A DNA stretch of 64,000 nt from positions 62,001 to 126,000 of the forward strand of contig JAHLJZ010000047.1 of the NCBI GenBank assembly GCA_025602915.1. Reading direction: 5' to 3'. A program made the translations under genes and the position numbers. Numbering within the stretch: the first letter of the stretch is position 1; the number at the start of each line of letters is the position of its first letter. This DNA is from Paraphysoderma sedebokerense. Taxonomy: Eukaryota; Blastocladiomycota; Physodermatomycetes; Physodermatales; Physodermataceae. The notes beneath the pieces are model-generated. The model worked only from the letters and a program-made list of their open reading frames with translations. It was not told where the DNA came from and ran no database searches. This document shows, one piece after another, positions 1 to 10,886 of this stretch.

Positions 1-888
1 TCAGACGATCGCAACATTGGCGGAAGAAAAAGCCGTAAATTGCCACCCGATTCTCGAGTCCAGTTTCGTGTGGTATAGTATATCATTGTAAGTTTTCTAT
101 GAGGATTTAAAGGGGAAGAGTCCTTGTGCTTTACATACTGAGATCCATTGGGTGGATAAAATGCGAGCTGAACAGCTTTCGGTACAAGTTTTGCTGCAGT
201 TGGGGATGAGGCCGAGGGCGGTTGTGATTCCAGAGTACCGATCGATGGATGAAGAGACGTTGTAGTATCCGACGACTGAAATAACGGATCATGATCAACA
301 CTGGTGCCACTTGCAAATAACAAGTGATTGATAAACCATAGCGATTTCTCCATATGTTTTTTCAACATCTCCATAGTTTGTGCAGCTGTCCTGCGCTGGT
401 CGCCATTAGAACTGTCGCCATCTCCAAATCCGAAGTCAGGCGGATGTTCCAACGGAAACATCTTCATAAGATCACCTCTAATACTGGGATCTTTCTTTCG
501 AGTCATATTTGTACCAATGCCGGCTGGGTGAAGTTGACCCGATGAATTGAAGTACTAGAGATGAAATCAGGTTCGTCGTTCCAACGCGAAATTGAATTGA
601 AACAGCACCAACCACACTTACTTCACACATATCCCACACATCGCTCTCCTTTAACGCTGCATCCTGGGCCTTCAAAAAGGCACAGTCGATAACGCAAAAT
701 CCATACTTGGATAAATCACAGAGCACGTCTACAAAGTCTATGTGAGAGAGTTGAACATCATCGTGGAATCTCGGAAGGTCATTCGTATCGCCTGATTTCT
801 CAGCAGCGGGTTTAGAATCAACATTGGAGAGAATTTGGAGTTGCAAATGGGTAGGGAGGGTTGAAAAGAGAGAGTTGAATGTGGGCAT
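1..888 (-). CDS. EGLN-like prolyl 4-hydroxylase (2OG-Fe(II) oxygenase), 3' part beyond window
   Basis: The gene is read on the minus strand and runs off the left edge. Exon 1 is 888-622 and starts at an ATG (MPTFNSLFSTLP). Exon 2 runs from 554 to the edge; the 67-base intron has a GTAAGT donor and a CTAG acceptor, and joins CE to YFNSSGQLHPAG. The GQL...RGD pattern, followed by FYPPNGSQYVKHKD, the IYYTTRNW stretch and SGGNLRLF, matches the double-stranded beta-helix of HIF-type prolyl hydroxylases. The HKD supplies the first iron-binding His and the Asp; the second His and the 2OG-binding Arg would lie outside the window. Family members hydroxylate proline on HIF in animals and on Skp1 in Dictyostelium; the substrate here is unknown. 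A low-complexity Ser/Thr insert separates the N-terminal part from the iron site. An in-frame ATG further upstream was not found; an extra 5' exon is possible. Confidence 0.8.
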
Positions 889-1191
889 TGGTGTCAAAGT
901 CGAAAGGTTCAAGATGAGTTTCCTCCCCAGATGTATTCAGCCACAAAAACCACCTTTCCAGTAAGTTGATAGCTATTTCCGGGAAATCGTATAGACCACA
1001 ATCGAGCTCAATGTCGGGAATAATTCTCGACACATGTTGGTTTTGCTATTTCCTCCATCGCATCCTACGATATGAAAGGTATCAAGCGTCGCCAAGGCAA
1101 CTTACACGTGACTTTAACAAATGCTGCTGCAGGAACAATCGAATAATGTTAATACTAATCATTCTATATAACCATATCTGATGTATTTCTA
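889..1191. promoter_or_regulatory. Short intergenic stretch between divergent genes
   Basis: About 300 bases separate the start codons of the hydroxylase and COX10, so both promoters probably share this stretch. An open minus-strand frame at 818-1033 overlaps it in part; it could be an upstream hydroxylase exon but I see no convincing splice link. No clear TATA box was found. Confidence 0.4.
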
Positions 1192-2670
1192 ATGTATCAT
1201 AGTCGATTCTTTTGCGCGAATTCTACGCTGACGCAGAATATTTCTATTCCATTAAGTTATTCAACAACTCTCACGTCGAGCTTGAAACGTAAAAATCGAA
1301 GTTTACTAATACACTTCAACCTTCATCGCTTCTCTCGTTCCATATGGACATCGGGCCCATGGAAGGGCGTACCTAATCGAAGTACTATTTTTGAAGGAGC
1401 CGTCAATAATCTAAAGAATGACAATAGTATCTTAAATTGGTTTAAAGTCCGTCGGCGGAGGAGGTTGTTTGGCGGACATCTGGTGTCACCGTGTAAATGG
1501 GTAGGGGAAGAGACATCGAATTTTCGAAGATATCTCAACACAACTTCGGTAATATCAAAAGATTCATCGGTCGTAAATTCAAATCAGACTTCGAATTCAC
1601 ACTCCTCCTCCCGATCCGAACCTTCCTCCCTGATACATCAATCCTCGATTGCATCAGGTCCTCCTACAAATGAATCAAACGACTTACAATACCCTCCAGA
1701 TTTGAAATGGACTGCCCAATCCCCACTTTTCCTTTCCCGTCTTCCACAACTCTATGCTACGCTATCTAAATCCCGCCTCGCGTCCCTCGTCATTTTAACA
1801 ACCATGGTGGGCTACGCAACTTCACCCTTCCCTACGACCCTTTCAACCCTCTTTTTAACGACAGTTGGGACCAGTCTCTGCGTCGTATCCGCAAACACAA
1901 TAAATCAATTCATAGAGTCTCCATACGATGCCCAGATGTCACGAACATTAAATCGACCACTCCCCCGACACCAACTTACTCCGTTTCATGCATTCAACGT
2001 CGGCATATTCTCCGGTATCTCCGGAATCTATTTACTGTACAATTACGTCAACCCATTGACAGCGTTTCTCGGCGGCCTCAACATTTTATTATACACTCTA
2101 GTCTATACCCCCATGAAGCGTCATTCAATCTACAACACCCACGTCGGGGCAGTCGTTGGCGCCATACCACCGTTAATGGGATTCACAGCGACACATCCAA
2201 CCCTCACATCTACCTCTTTGCTAGTCACATATCTTCTCTACGCTTGGCAATTTCCTCATTTTAATTCACTGGCGCATAATTTACGATACGATTACGCAAA
2301 AGGAGGATACGTCATGATGAGTGTTACAGATTCTGATTTAAACGCCAGAGTGTCGCTACGATATGCATTAAGTTTGATACCTGTTAGCTTTCTGATTCCA
2401 TATGTTGGTGGAACCACTTGGTGGTATGCTATTGATAGCGGAGTGGTAAACGCTGCGTTGGCGATCGCAAGTTTTAGGTTTTGGAAGGATAAGAGTGACA
2501 AAACGGCGAGGGAATTATTCTTTGTCAGTTTGATCCATTTACCTGTAGTTTTGGGATTATTAATGGTTCATAAGTCTTGGAAACAGCCGACGGAAACAGT
2601 CTCAGTGGAGGAAGAAAATGCTACTGCTCTGGATGGCGAGTCACAAATGATAAAAACCGCGGCGATTTGA
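1192..2670 (+). CDS. COX10: Protoheme IX farnesyltransferase, mitochondrial (COX10)
   Basis: A single uninterrupted frame of 492 codons encodes a UbiA-superfamily prenyltransferase. It attaches a farnesyl chain to heme B to give heme O, the first step to the heme A of cytochrome oxidase, in the inner mitochondrial membrane. The diagnostic Asp-rich motif is around residues 240-262: N-Q-F-I-E-S-P-Y-D-A-Q-M followed by RTLNRPLPR. A second conserved loop is FNSLAHNLRYDY with GGYVMMSV. Several hydrophobic helices follow from about residue 195 on. The first 150 or so residues are basic, Ser-rich and poor in acids, as expected of a mitochondrial presequence plus linker. Length is close to that of other COX10 proteins (about 440-460) with a longer leader. 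It is one of the few intronless genes here. The start is the first ATG of the frame. Confidence 0.95.
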   Translation: MYHSRFFCANSTLTQNISIPLSYSTTLTSSLKRKNRSLLIHFNLHRFSRSIWTSGPWKGVPNRSTIFEGAVNNLKNDNSILNWFKVRRRRRLFGGHLVSPCKWVGEETSNFRRYLNTTSVISKDSSVVNSNQTSNSHSSSRSEPSSLIHQSSIASGPPTNESNDLQYPPDLKWTAQSPLFLSRLPQLYATLSKSRLASLVILTTMVGYATSPFPTTLSTLFLTTVGTSLCVVSANTINQFIESPYDAQMSRTLNRPLPRHQLTPFHAFNVGIFSGISGIYLLYNYVNPLTAFLGGLNILLYTLVYTPMKRHSIYNTHVGAVVGAIPPLMGFTATHPTLTSTSLLVTYLLYAWQFPHFNSLAHNLRYDYAKGGYVMMSVTDSDLNARVSLRYALSLIPVSFLIPYVGGTTWWYAIDSGVVNAALAIASFRFWKDKSDKTARELFFVSLIHLPVVLGLLMVHKSWKQPTETVSVEEENATALDGESQMIKTAAI

Positions 2671-2818
2671 AATTGGCAATAAATATTAAAATCCAATCTA
2701 TTGGTAACATGAGAATTTGATAGTTTTTGCTCCTTAGATACAATTATTTATCTCTTCGCCGTTTGTTAAACAGTCCAGATATAAGGTTTTCTAGTTAAAT
2801 AATCTTCTGTCAAATTAT

Positions 2819-4934
2819 CTACATCATCTCCAAATAACTCTTTGGGACCAAACCCCTCCTCTTTCCATCCAAACTTCCAGCCATAGTCCACCCCTCACCG
2901 GCATCTAAGGCGAGAATCTGTAAAACTTCGCCGACATTGATTGACATCTCATCGTGATCGTTGGCCTGATACGCATAGATTACCTTTGCTCGTGCTAGAG
3001 TGTTTTTCGGCAAACCACGGAAAGCATCAAAGAGACGTCAGTTTGCAGGTAAGTTCACCCCAATAGTAAATCAACTAAGAACACGTACGTTGAGCGGCTG
3101 GGGGTTGAGGTGGACGTTTACCTCCGCTGATATTCATGTTTGCCATAGGATCAACCAAATTGGTCTGTGTAGTTGGGAAGAAGTCAAATTTGGGTATTTC
3201 AGACGTGCTGGAGGTTGGAGGTGGAACATTGCTAGCCATTCCGAAGGGCGCAGGTGGAAGTAGAATACTCGTGGGAGGTGCTACGCAATTAGAATAGAAA
3301 ATGGATGGGTATTTGAACGTGATTACTTCGGTAGAAGACGAACCACGAGAATCAAGGATCAAATGAATCCAACTTACGAGGCATATTACCAAAATTCATT
3401 GGGGGAGGAGGCATATCGTCAAAGTCCATTGGGGGTGCTATAGTTAAGACGTTTCTATGTCAGTGACCGAGAGCAAACCAATTGCGGGAGTAAAACCAGA
3501 GCAAAATACGTACGAGGAACATCTCCGAAATTCGGTGGGGCTGTGAAAAAGTATTCCGAAAGAAAAAACAGTGAATTAGGAATAACAAGCAGGATTCAGT
3601 TTCCCATACATCTGAGGATTGTGAAAGAGTGGAATACATACGCGGAATGTCGCCGAAATCCATTGGAGGGGCTGGAAGTTGAAAGTTTAGGCATTATCAA
3701 GGTTAGATCAGTCTGTCAGTTATGAACGAATACTTCAAGAACACATGGAAGCAAGGCATACGTGGAATGTCGCCAAAGTCGGATGGGGGCGGAATGTCTC
3801 CATAATTAGAAGGTGGTGGTGGGAAATCAGACATTCCTTCATCTAAATAGCACCGTACGAAAATATGGTCAATTAGCATCAATGAAACTCATGCTTATGA
3901 AAACAATAACTATTTTACCAGGTGGAGGTGGAGGAGGTACATCAACCTCTTCACTGAGTGGGCTAACAATTTCTGGTATTTTGGCAGCCGCAGCGATGGT
4001 GGACGTGAACGATCTCCGCGAAGAATCGTCTGTTCGCGATATGGTTGTAGCCTGGTTGCCAAACATACCGTTAGGGCCGAGGAGAGACTGCGGGAGTTGA
4101 GTGCCGATTGTCGAGAGCGCATCGAGGTTCAGGGAAAGGCTGGACGGTGTGAGAGTTTTAACGGGTTCTAAGAGTATTGCAGAAGAAAAGATTTAGATAT
4201 ATGATAACTTTTAGACAACTTAAAACATTCGCGCAATTTATATGCTAACATACCTGAGAGTTGCTGAATTTTGGGGGGAAGAGGAGTCGATTGTGCAGCA
4301 ATCAAGTCACCGGCTCCTTTCCTTCCGACAATCTCTCGACTTGAGCTTAACCGCTGTACATAGAACGTTGACGTGGTTCAAGAGAGAAAGAAAGATGGGA
4401 ATCCGTTAGATTAAGATATCCTTTGCCTGCATTCCTCATGATTTAACGTCGCAATGTCGTATTCAGTAATGTCGTAAGCCTCGCATTTCCAAGTACCATA
4501 GTCCCAACTAAAATAGGCATAACAGACATATCAAGCAAAGCACAAAATCTCACCTCTGTTATAAACTGCATCTCCTTTGCTTCCCATTCAATTTCGTCGG
4601 AAACCAGTTTGCACCATGCTTCCAGCCCTTCCATACTTTTTTGAATTTGATTTCCAACCACACCGAGTGACTGAATAGCACAATTTTTAACTTGCTCAAT
4701 TAGAGCATTAGACTGACCCTGGTCTTTCATAACTGTCGGAACGGCCTGCTCTTTCGGATTCTTGGACGGAATAACGGTATTTGCTAACGCTGCCTTGCAT
4801 CTCTGGGAGAAAGTGTTGAGGTCGTTTGAACTAGCGAGAAGAGGTTCGATGTATGCTTTAGTGTAGTTATTTGTTGCCAGAGTTTCACCCAGCTGCGACT
4901 GCCTGGCTGTGGAGAGGATTGTTGGATGCGGCAT
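2819..4934 (-). CDS. Abl-interactor (ABI) family protein, SCAR/WAVE complex subunit
   Basis: A multi-exon minus-strand gene. The first exon (from ATG at 4934) encodes an alpha-helical N-terminus with LIEQVKNCAIQSLGVVGNQI and LEAWCKLVSDEIEWEAKEM, like the helical part of Abi that packs into the WAVE complex. Later exons encode RLSSSREIVGRKG (Abi homeo-homology-like), a Ser/Thr linker, a long proline-rich stretch with PPPPPPG and repeated PPMDFGDIP units, and finally an SH3 domain (exon 2994-2819) with ALYDY-like VIYAYQAND, GEGWTMAGS and GLVPKSYLEMM. That order (helical N-terminus, Pro-rich linker, C-terminal SH3) is the Abi layout. The complex activates Arp2/3-driven branched actin at the membrane. 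All downstream exon junctions I could place are phase 1. One small exon between 4560 and 4370 may be missing from my model. Confidence 0.85.
3378..3842 (-). repeat. Tandem mini-exons encoding proline-rich repeats in the ABI gene
   Basis: Four consecutive exons, at 3762-3842 (81 bases), 3642-3671 (30), 3514-3540 (27) and 3378-3437 (60), encode variants of the unit P-P-P-M-D-F-G-D-I-P. Each is flanked by a GTA donor and an AG acceptor, has a length divisible by three, and begins and ends in phase 1, so any one can be skipped or duplicated without changing the frame. The 60-base exon contains two units. Both sequence similarity and shared phase point to exon duplication. Confidence 0.8.
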
Positions 4935-5554
4935 TGGTTTTTTATCTTTGGAGGAGACGGCTTCGGGAGTGCGAGATGACAGTAATTAGATCACGAATAA
5001 GAGGGTCGAGATTCCCGTACACTTATTTAAGAATAGCTACGAAATAAACTTGATTCAATCACCGAATGCGCAATTCGTCGTCCCCTATGTCCGGAATGTC
5101 TAGTATTTTTCAATTGATATTAGACCGTTCGGCATTACAATTTCCAATGTACGCGAATGGGGCATATGTCACTTTCACGGGACACGCAGTCTCGGGGAAC
5201 AAAGGGGAGGGAAGGGAATTGCAAATTGTGGAATGTGGACCATTTGTGATCTTCTGTCCTTGTCCATTGTTGTATGACAAATGTACATATTATTATCTCC
5301 GTCTTCAATGTATACTACTCATGGAGGAAATAAAATGATCAAAGGGGCCCGCAATCCACATTTCTGCGTATGGTTGCCGCAAAGCTTGCTCATGCCACTG
5401 ACAACCTCGCTTTCATACCAGCCCTTGAATATGACTTTTTTTCCTGCCTATTCCAACGAACTTTCCAACGTTTTCCACATTGATATAGGACTGTAATTTC
5501 GAACTACAATTTGCATAGTACAAGATGATTACAGCACTGGTCACTCAGCATCAA
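4935..5554. other. Intergenic, one unsupported short frame
   Basis: Region between the ABI start and the tRNA. It holds an open plus-strand frame at 5066-5338 (90 codons, MRNSSSPMSGMSSIFQ...). Its middle, with GAYVTFTGHAV and RELQIVECGP, is faintly like a small OB-fold, but there is no clear homolog and the codon context is weak. I would not call it a gene on sequence alone. Confidence 0.25.
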
Positions 5555-5637
5555 GCAAGCATGGCCGAGTTGGTCTAAGGCGCCGCACTCAAGTTGCGGT
5601 CTCGTAAGAGGCGTGAGTTCGAATCTCACTGCTTGCA
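5555..5637 (+). tRNA. tRNA-Leu (anticodon CAA)
   Basis: An 83-base tRNA. The acceptor stem GCAAGCA pairs with TGCTTGC, followed by an A discriminator. The A box reads TGGCCGAGTTGG and the B box AGTTCGAATCTC. The anticodon stem CCGCA/TGCGG closes the loop CTCAAGT, giving anticodon CAA (decodes UUG). A long variable arm is typical of leucine tRNAs. There is no intron after the anticodon, unlike the tRNA-Leu(CAA) of budding yeast. CCA is not encoded. Confidence 0.95.
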
Positions 5638-5640
5638 TTC

Positions 5641-5646
5641 TTTTTT
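5641..5646 (+). terminator. RNA polymerase III terminator of tRNA-Leu
   Basis: Run of six T residues four bases after the mature tRNA end, as pol III needs for termination. Confidence 0.8.
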
Positions 5647-8056
5647 CCATCTTTTGTGGTAAATTCACTATATAATAGTCTTACAAATATCTTACCATCA
5701 TCTATTCATGGCTGTTGACAGATTACATCACAATCAGCACCATCCATCGTGATATCGAAATCCGCGGATAATTAAATTTTCCTTTGATTTGCACCGTTGC
5801 ATGATACTCATTCGAAACATATTTGCGAAACATTAAGCGTTTGTAAGCTGATATACGCAACGAAAAGATGGCATTAAAGCACATCAGCACCCAAATAAGA
5901 TGGGTGGCGCGCACCTTTAAGGTGCAACAAGGAACAATCAAGTTTCTGACCAAGCTGCTCGTTTCTATTCAGGTGCTGATTCTATTGTACGATTGCTGAT
6001 TTCTCGACAGTAGCTTGAAAAACGAGCCCCTTGTATTGAAGGGTAGAAGTGGCTGTGTGGAATCTGTGCAAAACACAGTGGAAGGGGTGGATGGAAAGGA
6101 AATAGTAGACTGCAAACTCTGATGTTTGTATTGTGTATAAATCATGTACTGTTTGGATTGAATTCGTAAAATATGAATACTTGAAATCCAATTTATTTTG
6201 ATCAGATACTTGATTATATAAATAAGAATTCGACACAACTTAGGAACATAGCAATGATTCTACAAGCAAAGTAATCCCTTCAAAATTATTGGACATGATA
6301 CATATCAGAATATCAGAAGACTCAAAATTACTAGTTAGATTCTACCATAAGTTTCATCAACAATTGCCATCAAGATTCGAAGAGGGTATTTCAAGTGGAG
6401 TCGATTTCGGCCCGCATCAAAAGCTCTAGTGCTTGGCTCCTCCTACCCCCGGACACATCAAATTCAAGGGCAGCTATGATAGCGACTCACACTTTATTAG
6501 CAACACACTTATTCATCATAAGATCTCTTTCATTTTTGCTCCTCATTATCTGTTTGCAGTCCATCATTTTCTCGCATTGATGAATTTCGGTCAATCTAGA
6601 ATCCCAGACGAAGATTTAGAACACTGGCTTTGTGATGGTACTACTGTATATAACCAATGAAGAACTGATGCAATATCCAATATAAAGTAACTTACCGATG
6701 GCGAGTGCAGAAATTACGAGTACAGTACCGGCATAGGCCTATTAATGGGTTGACTCTATCATGGCCTGATATCAATTGCATTCGGGAAGGGATGTGCGGA
6801 TAAGGAGATGGGTTACAGACAAGGAAAAGATAATTCAAGTGAAAAGTTAAATTTCCATATACTAGCTAGACAAAGTTGTTATAAAACCATAAAATGACTT
6901 ACAGTCTTTTAGGTGACATCGCACTATGGATTTCTTTGAACTCTTCATGATAGGCATAGTTGTGGGGCAAGGAATATAATGAAGATAATATACAGTTTAA
7001 AATATAACAATTATGACTCTACATAAATTGATGTCGTCAGCTATCATAAACGGAAGAGCCAAGGACAGGCAATCTCGAGTGATATGAACTTTGATGCACT
7101 TACCGATTTCTCGAAAGTTTATCGCACGGGGAACTTGTAGAAGCTCAATATTTTTTTGTTCTCGAACTTTGACGAAAAAAATTTAGATGAACAAGATATG
7201 ACGTATGTTTTTAAACTCCCAAAAAGTAACTGCAACGGAGGAAAAGCTGAATGTTCCGGTAGTCAGAGCAACGGGGTTTAATAATCTTGCAACGCAACGG
7301 GCGCAGGGGAGTTTTTATACCGCAATGCTGCACAGTCCTCATTAAGTTCAAAGCATTACGGCTTAAATTTAAATGTAAAAAGGCTCGTGTCCTTGAAAAA
7401 ATGCCGAGACGAAAAATAGATTATCCTGCGGACTAGCATAAAGCCGAAGCCGATTCTTCATGATTTCTGACAACGCACGCTGCGAATCAGGCTTTGCGGT
7501 TTTAACCGAATTGTTGTGTCGGGCATTAAATGCTCGCGTGAACTCTTGGTGTTGCATGTGCTTTGCACTGTTATCTGAATTTTTTTTTCATTATAGCTCC
7601 TCAACCTCATGAAAATAACATTAAGTTGACAAACAAAACCGTTGAAAGTGCAGACTCTTCTGATAAGTTAAATGGTTAATAATTCTCTGATGCTTCTGTC
7701 ACGCATGGAAGGATCATTTCCAATATTTGACAACCTCGATTTTTGTTTCACGCCTAAATATCGATGCTCCATTTATTTTCTTTATTGTACATTATGGCAT
7801 CAATTTGAGGAATAGATTATTCAAACAACAATTTCAACAGTAAATCCAAAGCAATTTCATTTTCGAAATTGCAAGAAATGACATTTTATACAGATTCTGG
7901 AACTCTAACTAAAAATAAATACATTATGGGCTTCAGCTGTTAATAGCACACCCAATCTAGTTTCTACTTGTTCGCTGTATTTTATATGCTGGGCTCTCCC
8001 TCACTTCGGCGGAATTGTGAATGCACCACGTTGAACAAAGTGCGTGTTGAAACGTT
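5647..8056. other. Long intergenic region, no supported gene
   Basis: About 2.4 kb without a gene I can support. Short frames occur: minus 7369-7557 (MQHQEFTRAFNARHNNS...), minus 5723-5953, plus 6395-6660. Splice-like fragments around 6700, 6950 and 7150 on the minus strand look partly coding, but the phases do not fit together. A small intron-rich or decayed gene may hide here. Confidence 0.4.
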
Positions 8057-10042
8057 CTACGATTCCAAGACCCTCAATTCTAGCATAAATATGCCTAATC
8101 TCCCTTTTACACCTCGTACGCTTTCAATCAAAAATGGAATCATTTCCGTTGTCATGACAATTCTTTCATTAGCTTTCGTTTTTTCAAGGTTATGTAAAAC
8201 AGAGAATAGCGATGGGTCAATGGGGGAAGAGGAAGAAAGGATGAGTGATTTTAGAGTTTGGACTTGGCGGAATGTCGATGTATTTGTGTTTAGTGGAGGT
8301 GGTTTATTGTGAGTCGGAGAAGGAGGAAGAGGAGGTAACGATCGTTTCGGAGAAGGAGGTTGAGATCCCGGCCTTGACAGTGAAAGCGCAGATAGTGAAT
8401 CATCAAGATTTATATTTGAGTCGTACTGATTTGCTTTTGGCTTCATTTGTAGAGGCTGAGGACCCGAATCACTATTCTTCAGATTTTCACTACTCTCTAA
8501 CTCATCATCGGTGTCAAAGTTCAATTCTTCACTTTCTCCATCATCGTGCGGGGATGCATGCCTTGGTGGTGCTCCACCAGGGCTGATTTCGTCACAATCA
8601 CTTAATTCAACCAACACTTCGACTTGCTCCATGTCATTTCCGTATATTTTTAACAATTCTGGCAACCTCTGATTTGACGTTATGGCCGGTTTGGAGGAGA
8701 GTGACTTGATTTCGGTGTAGAGAGATTTTAAGTCTGATTTGGATTTGCGTATGGCAACGAAATATAAAAGCGATAGGCGGAAATTCATAATTATAGGAGC
8801 AATAGTGAATAACGAGAGATCCTTTCCAAACAAAAGTTCCAAAAACTTACCTTGCATTAACAGTGCAAATTCCTTCACGTTAACTAGGTCCTGCCGCACC
8901 CCTAGTTGAGACAGTCGTACGTTCTCTGGTATCTGCAATCCTATAGAATAATTGGCGTCCGAATTGCCGTCGGCATCGAAATCGTCATCCCATGTTTCGT
9001 ACGTTGCTATATCATACGTTACAGGAATGGGAACAGTATTAAGATGAAAAATTAATAAAATTAATCAGCATGAATATTTTAGAGATCACCAAATGGTGAA
9101 GAAAACTGAATCAAACATCAAAATTTACCAGATTCAGATATTTTTTGCATTCCTTTCGGTAAACTCTTTGGCGGCGGCGGTCGAACCGGAGCAGAGTATA
9201 TCCGCCTCTTAATATTTTCATTACTCATATTCAATCCACTAGCCATACTTCCCAATGTACTCGTATTTCCTGTCCCTTCGCCATTATCATTTGGCGAGCC
9301 CGTACTCACTCGTACCATGCCCCCTATACTTCCATTTGCCACAGCATTCACCGGACTATTGATAGTTGAATTTTGAGACTCTGTCTCTGAGAATCGAGTG
9401 TTACTGAGAATAGGTTCTGAAGCTTGCTTAACATTGTGATTTGATCTCGCCGTTGACTCCTTCGGAGAAGTACCCTCACTATCGACGATGTTTTCAACTT
9501 CAAGGACTGCAGTTTTTTGTATAAAGGCACTTGCTGTCCTCGCTTGCTTAGTTTTATGACTACTTGAAAATGAACTAAATATTCGTTGTCTAGTCGGTAA
9601 TTTTGGTCCTAAACCCAACGCTTGGATGGGAGATTTAGGGTTTCGATGAGCGACATTTGATGGAGGTTTAGATTTGTTGGGTGACGACGGATTTGAATCT
9701 GAAGGAGAAGATGAACTAAGTTGAGGAGACGAAGAATGTTTCGGGGGTGGTGGATGATTGAGTGGTGGCTTTCTGGAATTGTTTTTACCGGAGGAAGGGA
9801 GATAGAAAAAACCAAATGGAGACGTTGAAGCGACTGTTGCGGAAAATATGAGCTAACGGAATGGTTCCTGTTAATATCTGTTTTAAATTATAACAATAGA
9901 GATATCTTTCATAACAAGATACTACAAATGAAAAGTATAAAATACATACTGAACCAATACAAGATTGCTTTGTCGGTTTCGGTTTCAACTCTACTTTTAT
10001 CGGTTTTGTCTGTCGTCGAGTCTTAACGGCCGAAGTCATCAT
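8057..10042 (-). CDS. Ser/Pro-rich protein with acidic WDDDFD motif, function not recognised
   Basis: A multi-exon gene starting at ATG 10042 (MMTSAVKTRRQTKPIKVE). Clean phase-0 splicing joins CIGS to LIFSATVAST. The next exon, down to about 9125, is a low-complexity Ser/Pro/Asn stretch with basic patches and PPPPK. A following exon (about 9005-8907) encodes TYETWDDDFDADG, then IPENVRLSQLGVRQDLVNVK and EFALLMQ, and the last part (to 8057) has helical segments, an acidic Ser-rich linker and a Pro-rich PPLPPSPTHNKPPP stretch. The WDDDF-acidic motif followed by a short helix with R-x-D-L-x-x-V-x-x-F recalls scaffold-type proteins of the fungal septation/mitotic-exit network, but this is a weak similarity and I would not assign a name. 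It is transcribed in the same direction as the kinase upstream, about 840 bases apart. Confidence 0.7.
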
Positions 10043-10886
10043 TTTGCTGAATACAAAATACCATGTATAATTCCTTTGAAGAGTACGTATCTACGACAGA
10101 TAACTATATTCTTCTTCTCCAATATAAATGATGAAATGTCTTCCTCGGAATTAGGGGCCGTCGTCGCGTCTCGCAAGGAACAAAAAATTTTTGACTCGGG
10201 TCGACATGCCAACTGAAAAATCAGAATTATTGAAATTCATTACATGGAATAGTTGTAAATAAAGTAATAGTATAAATGGGTAGGACGAATTTGGAATGCC
10301 ATATAGCAGATATGAAACTACGGAAACGGTACACATGCACATATATTATATTCATATCTACAGTAAATACAACAGTGATTATCAATGCAGGAAAGACTTG
10401 AAAATCAGAAAATATACAGGCATCGCACAGAGCTGCGCAATCACACTCGACGATTAACTCATCCTTGAATGAAAGAAGAAAAAGACGAGAAGGCGAATAG
10501 CCCCGCAGTTCTATGACGAGACATTCAAGTTTCTAAAACTATCAGAAACAAATAATAAGCGGCAACAATCCCGACGTCCTAACCACATATCTACCAGTAT
10601 CATATACTATCTACTGCGTTTCAACTGTTTTACTCTTAAATATTCGATTGACAAAGTCTGCCCAAAGGTCGATAGAACTAATTTTCTGGACAATTAACCG
10701 AACGAACAGAGAAATCTAGCAATTAAATTAAAAAATATTTCACGTCTCGTTGAGCATATAATCATGGCGGGAACCTACCGGAGGGTAAAGAAGATTAAAA
10801 CAAGATTGTTTAACGCTCAATTAGCTCTTTAATAGTCATGATATTGAGGCGATGACTACTAACCTCCCACCACCTTTTCCTCCTCC
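10043..10886. other. Intergenic, nothing recognised
   Basis: About 840 AT-rich bases between the 3' end of the kinase gene and the start of the Ser/Pro-rich gene. Probably 3' UTR plus promoter. No repeat or RNA seen. Confidence 0.4.

Noticed and set aside
818-1033. Frame beginning MSRIIPDIELDCGL upstream of the hydroxylase
   Set aside because: The only splice route to the hydroxylase exon would need an intron of about 30 bases, too short.
5066-5338. Plus-strand frame with a faint OB-fold look
   Set aside because: No homolog, no neighbouring exon, and it lies in a probable promoter region.
6590-7190. Splice-like fragments on the minus strand, including a hydrophobic stretch AYAGTVLVISALAI
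   Set aside because: The exon pieces do not join in one phase and no start codon fits; kept only as a note in the intergenic entry.
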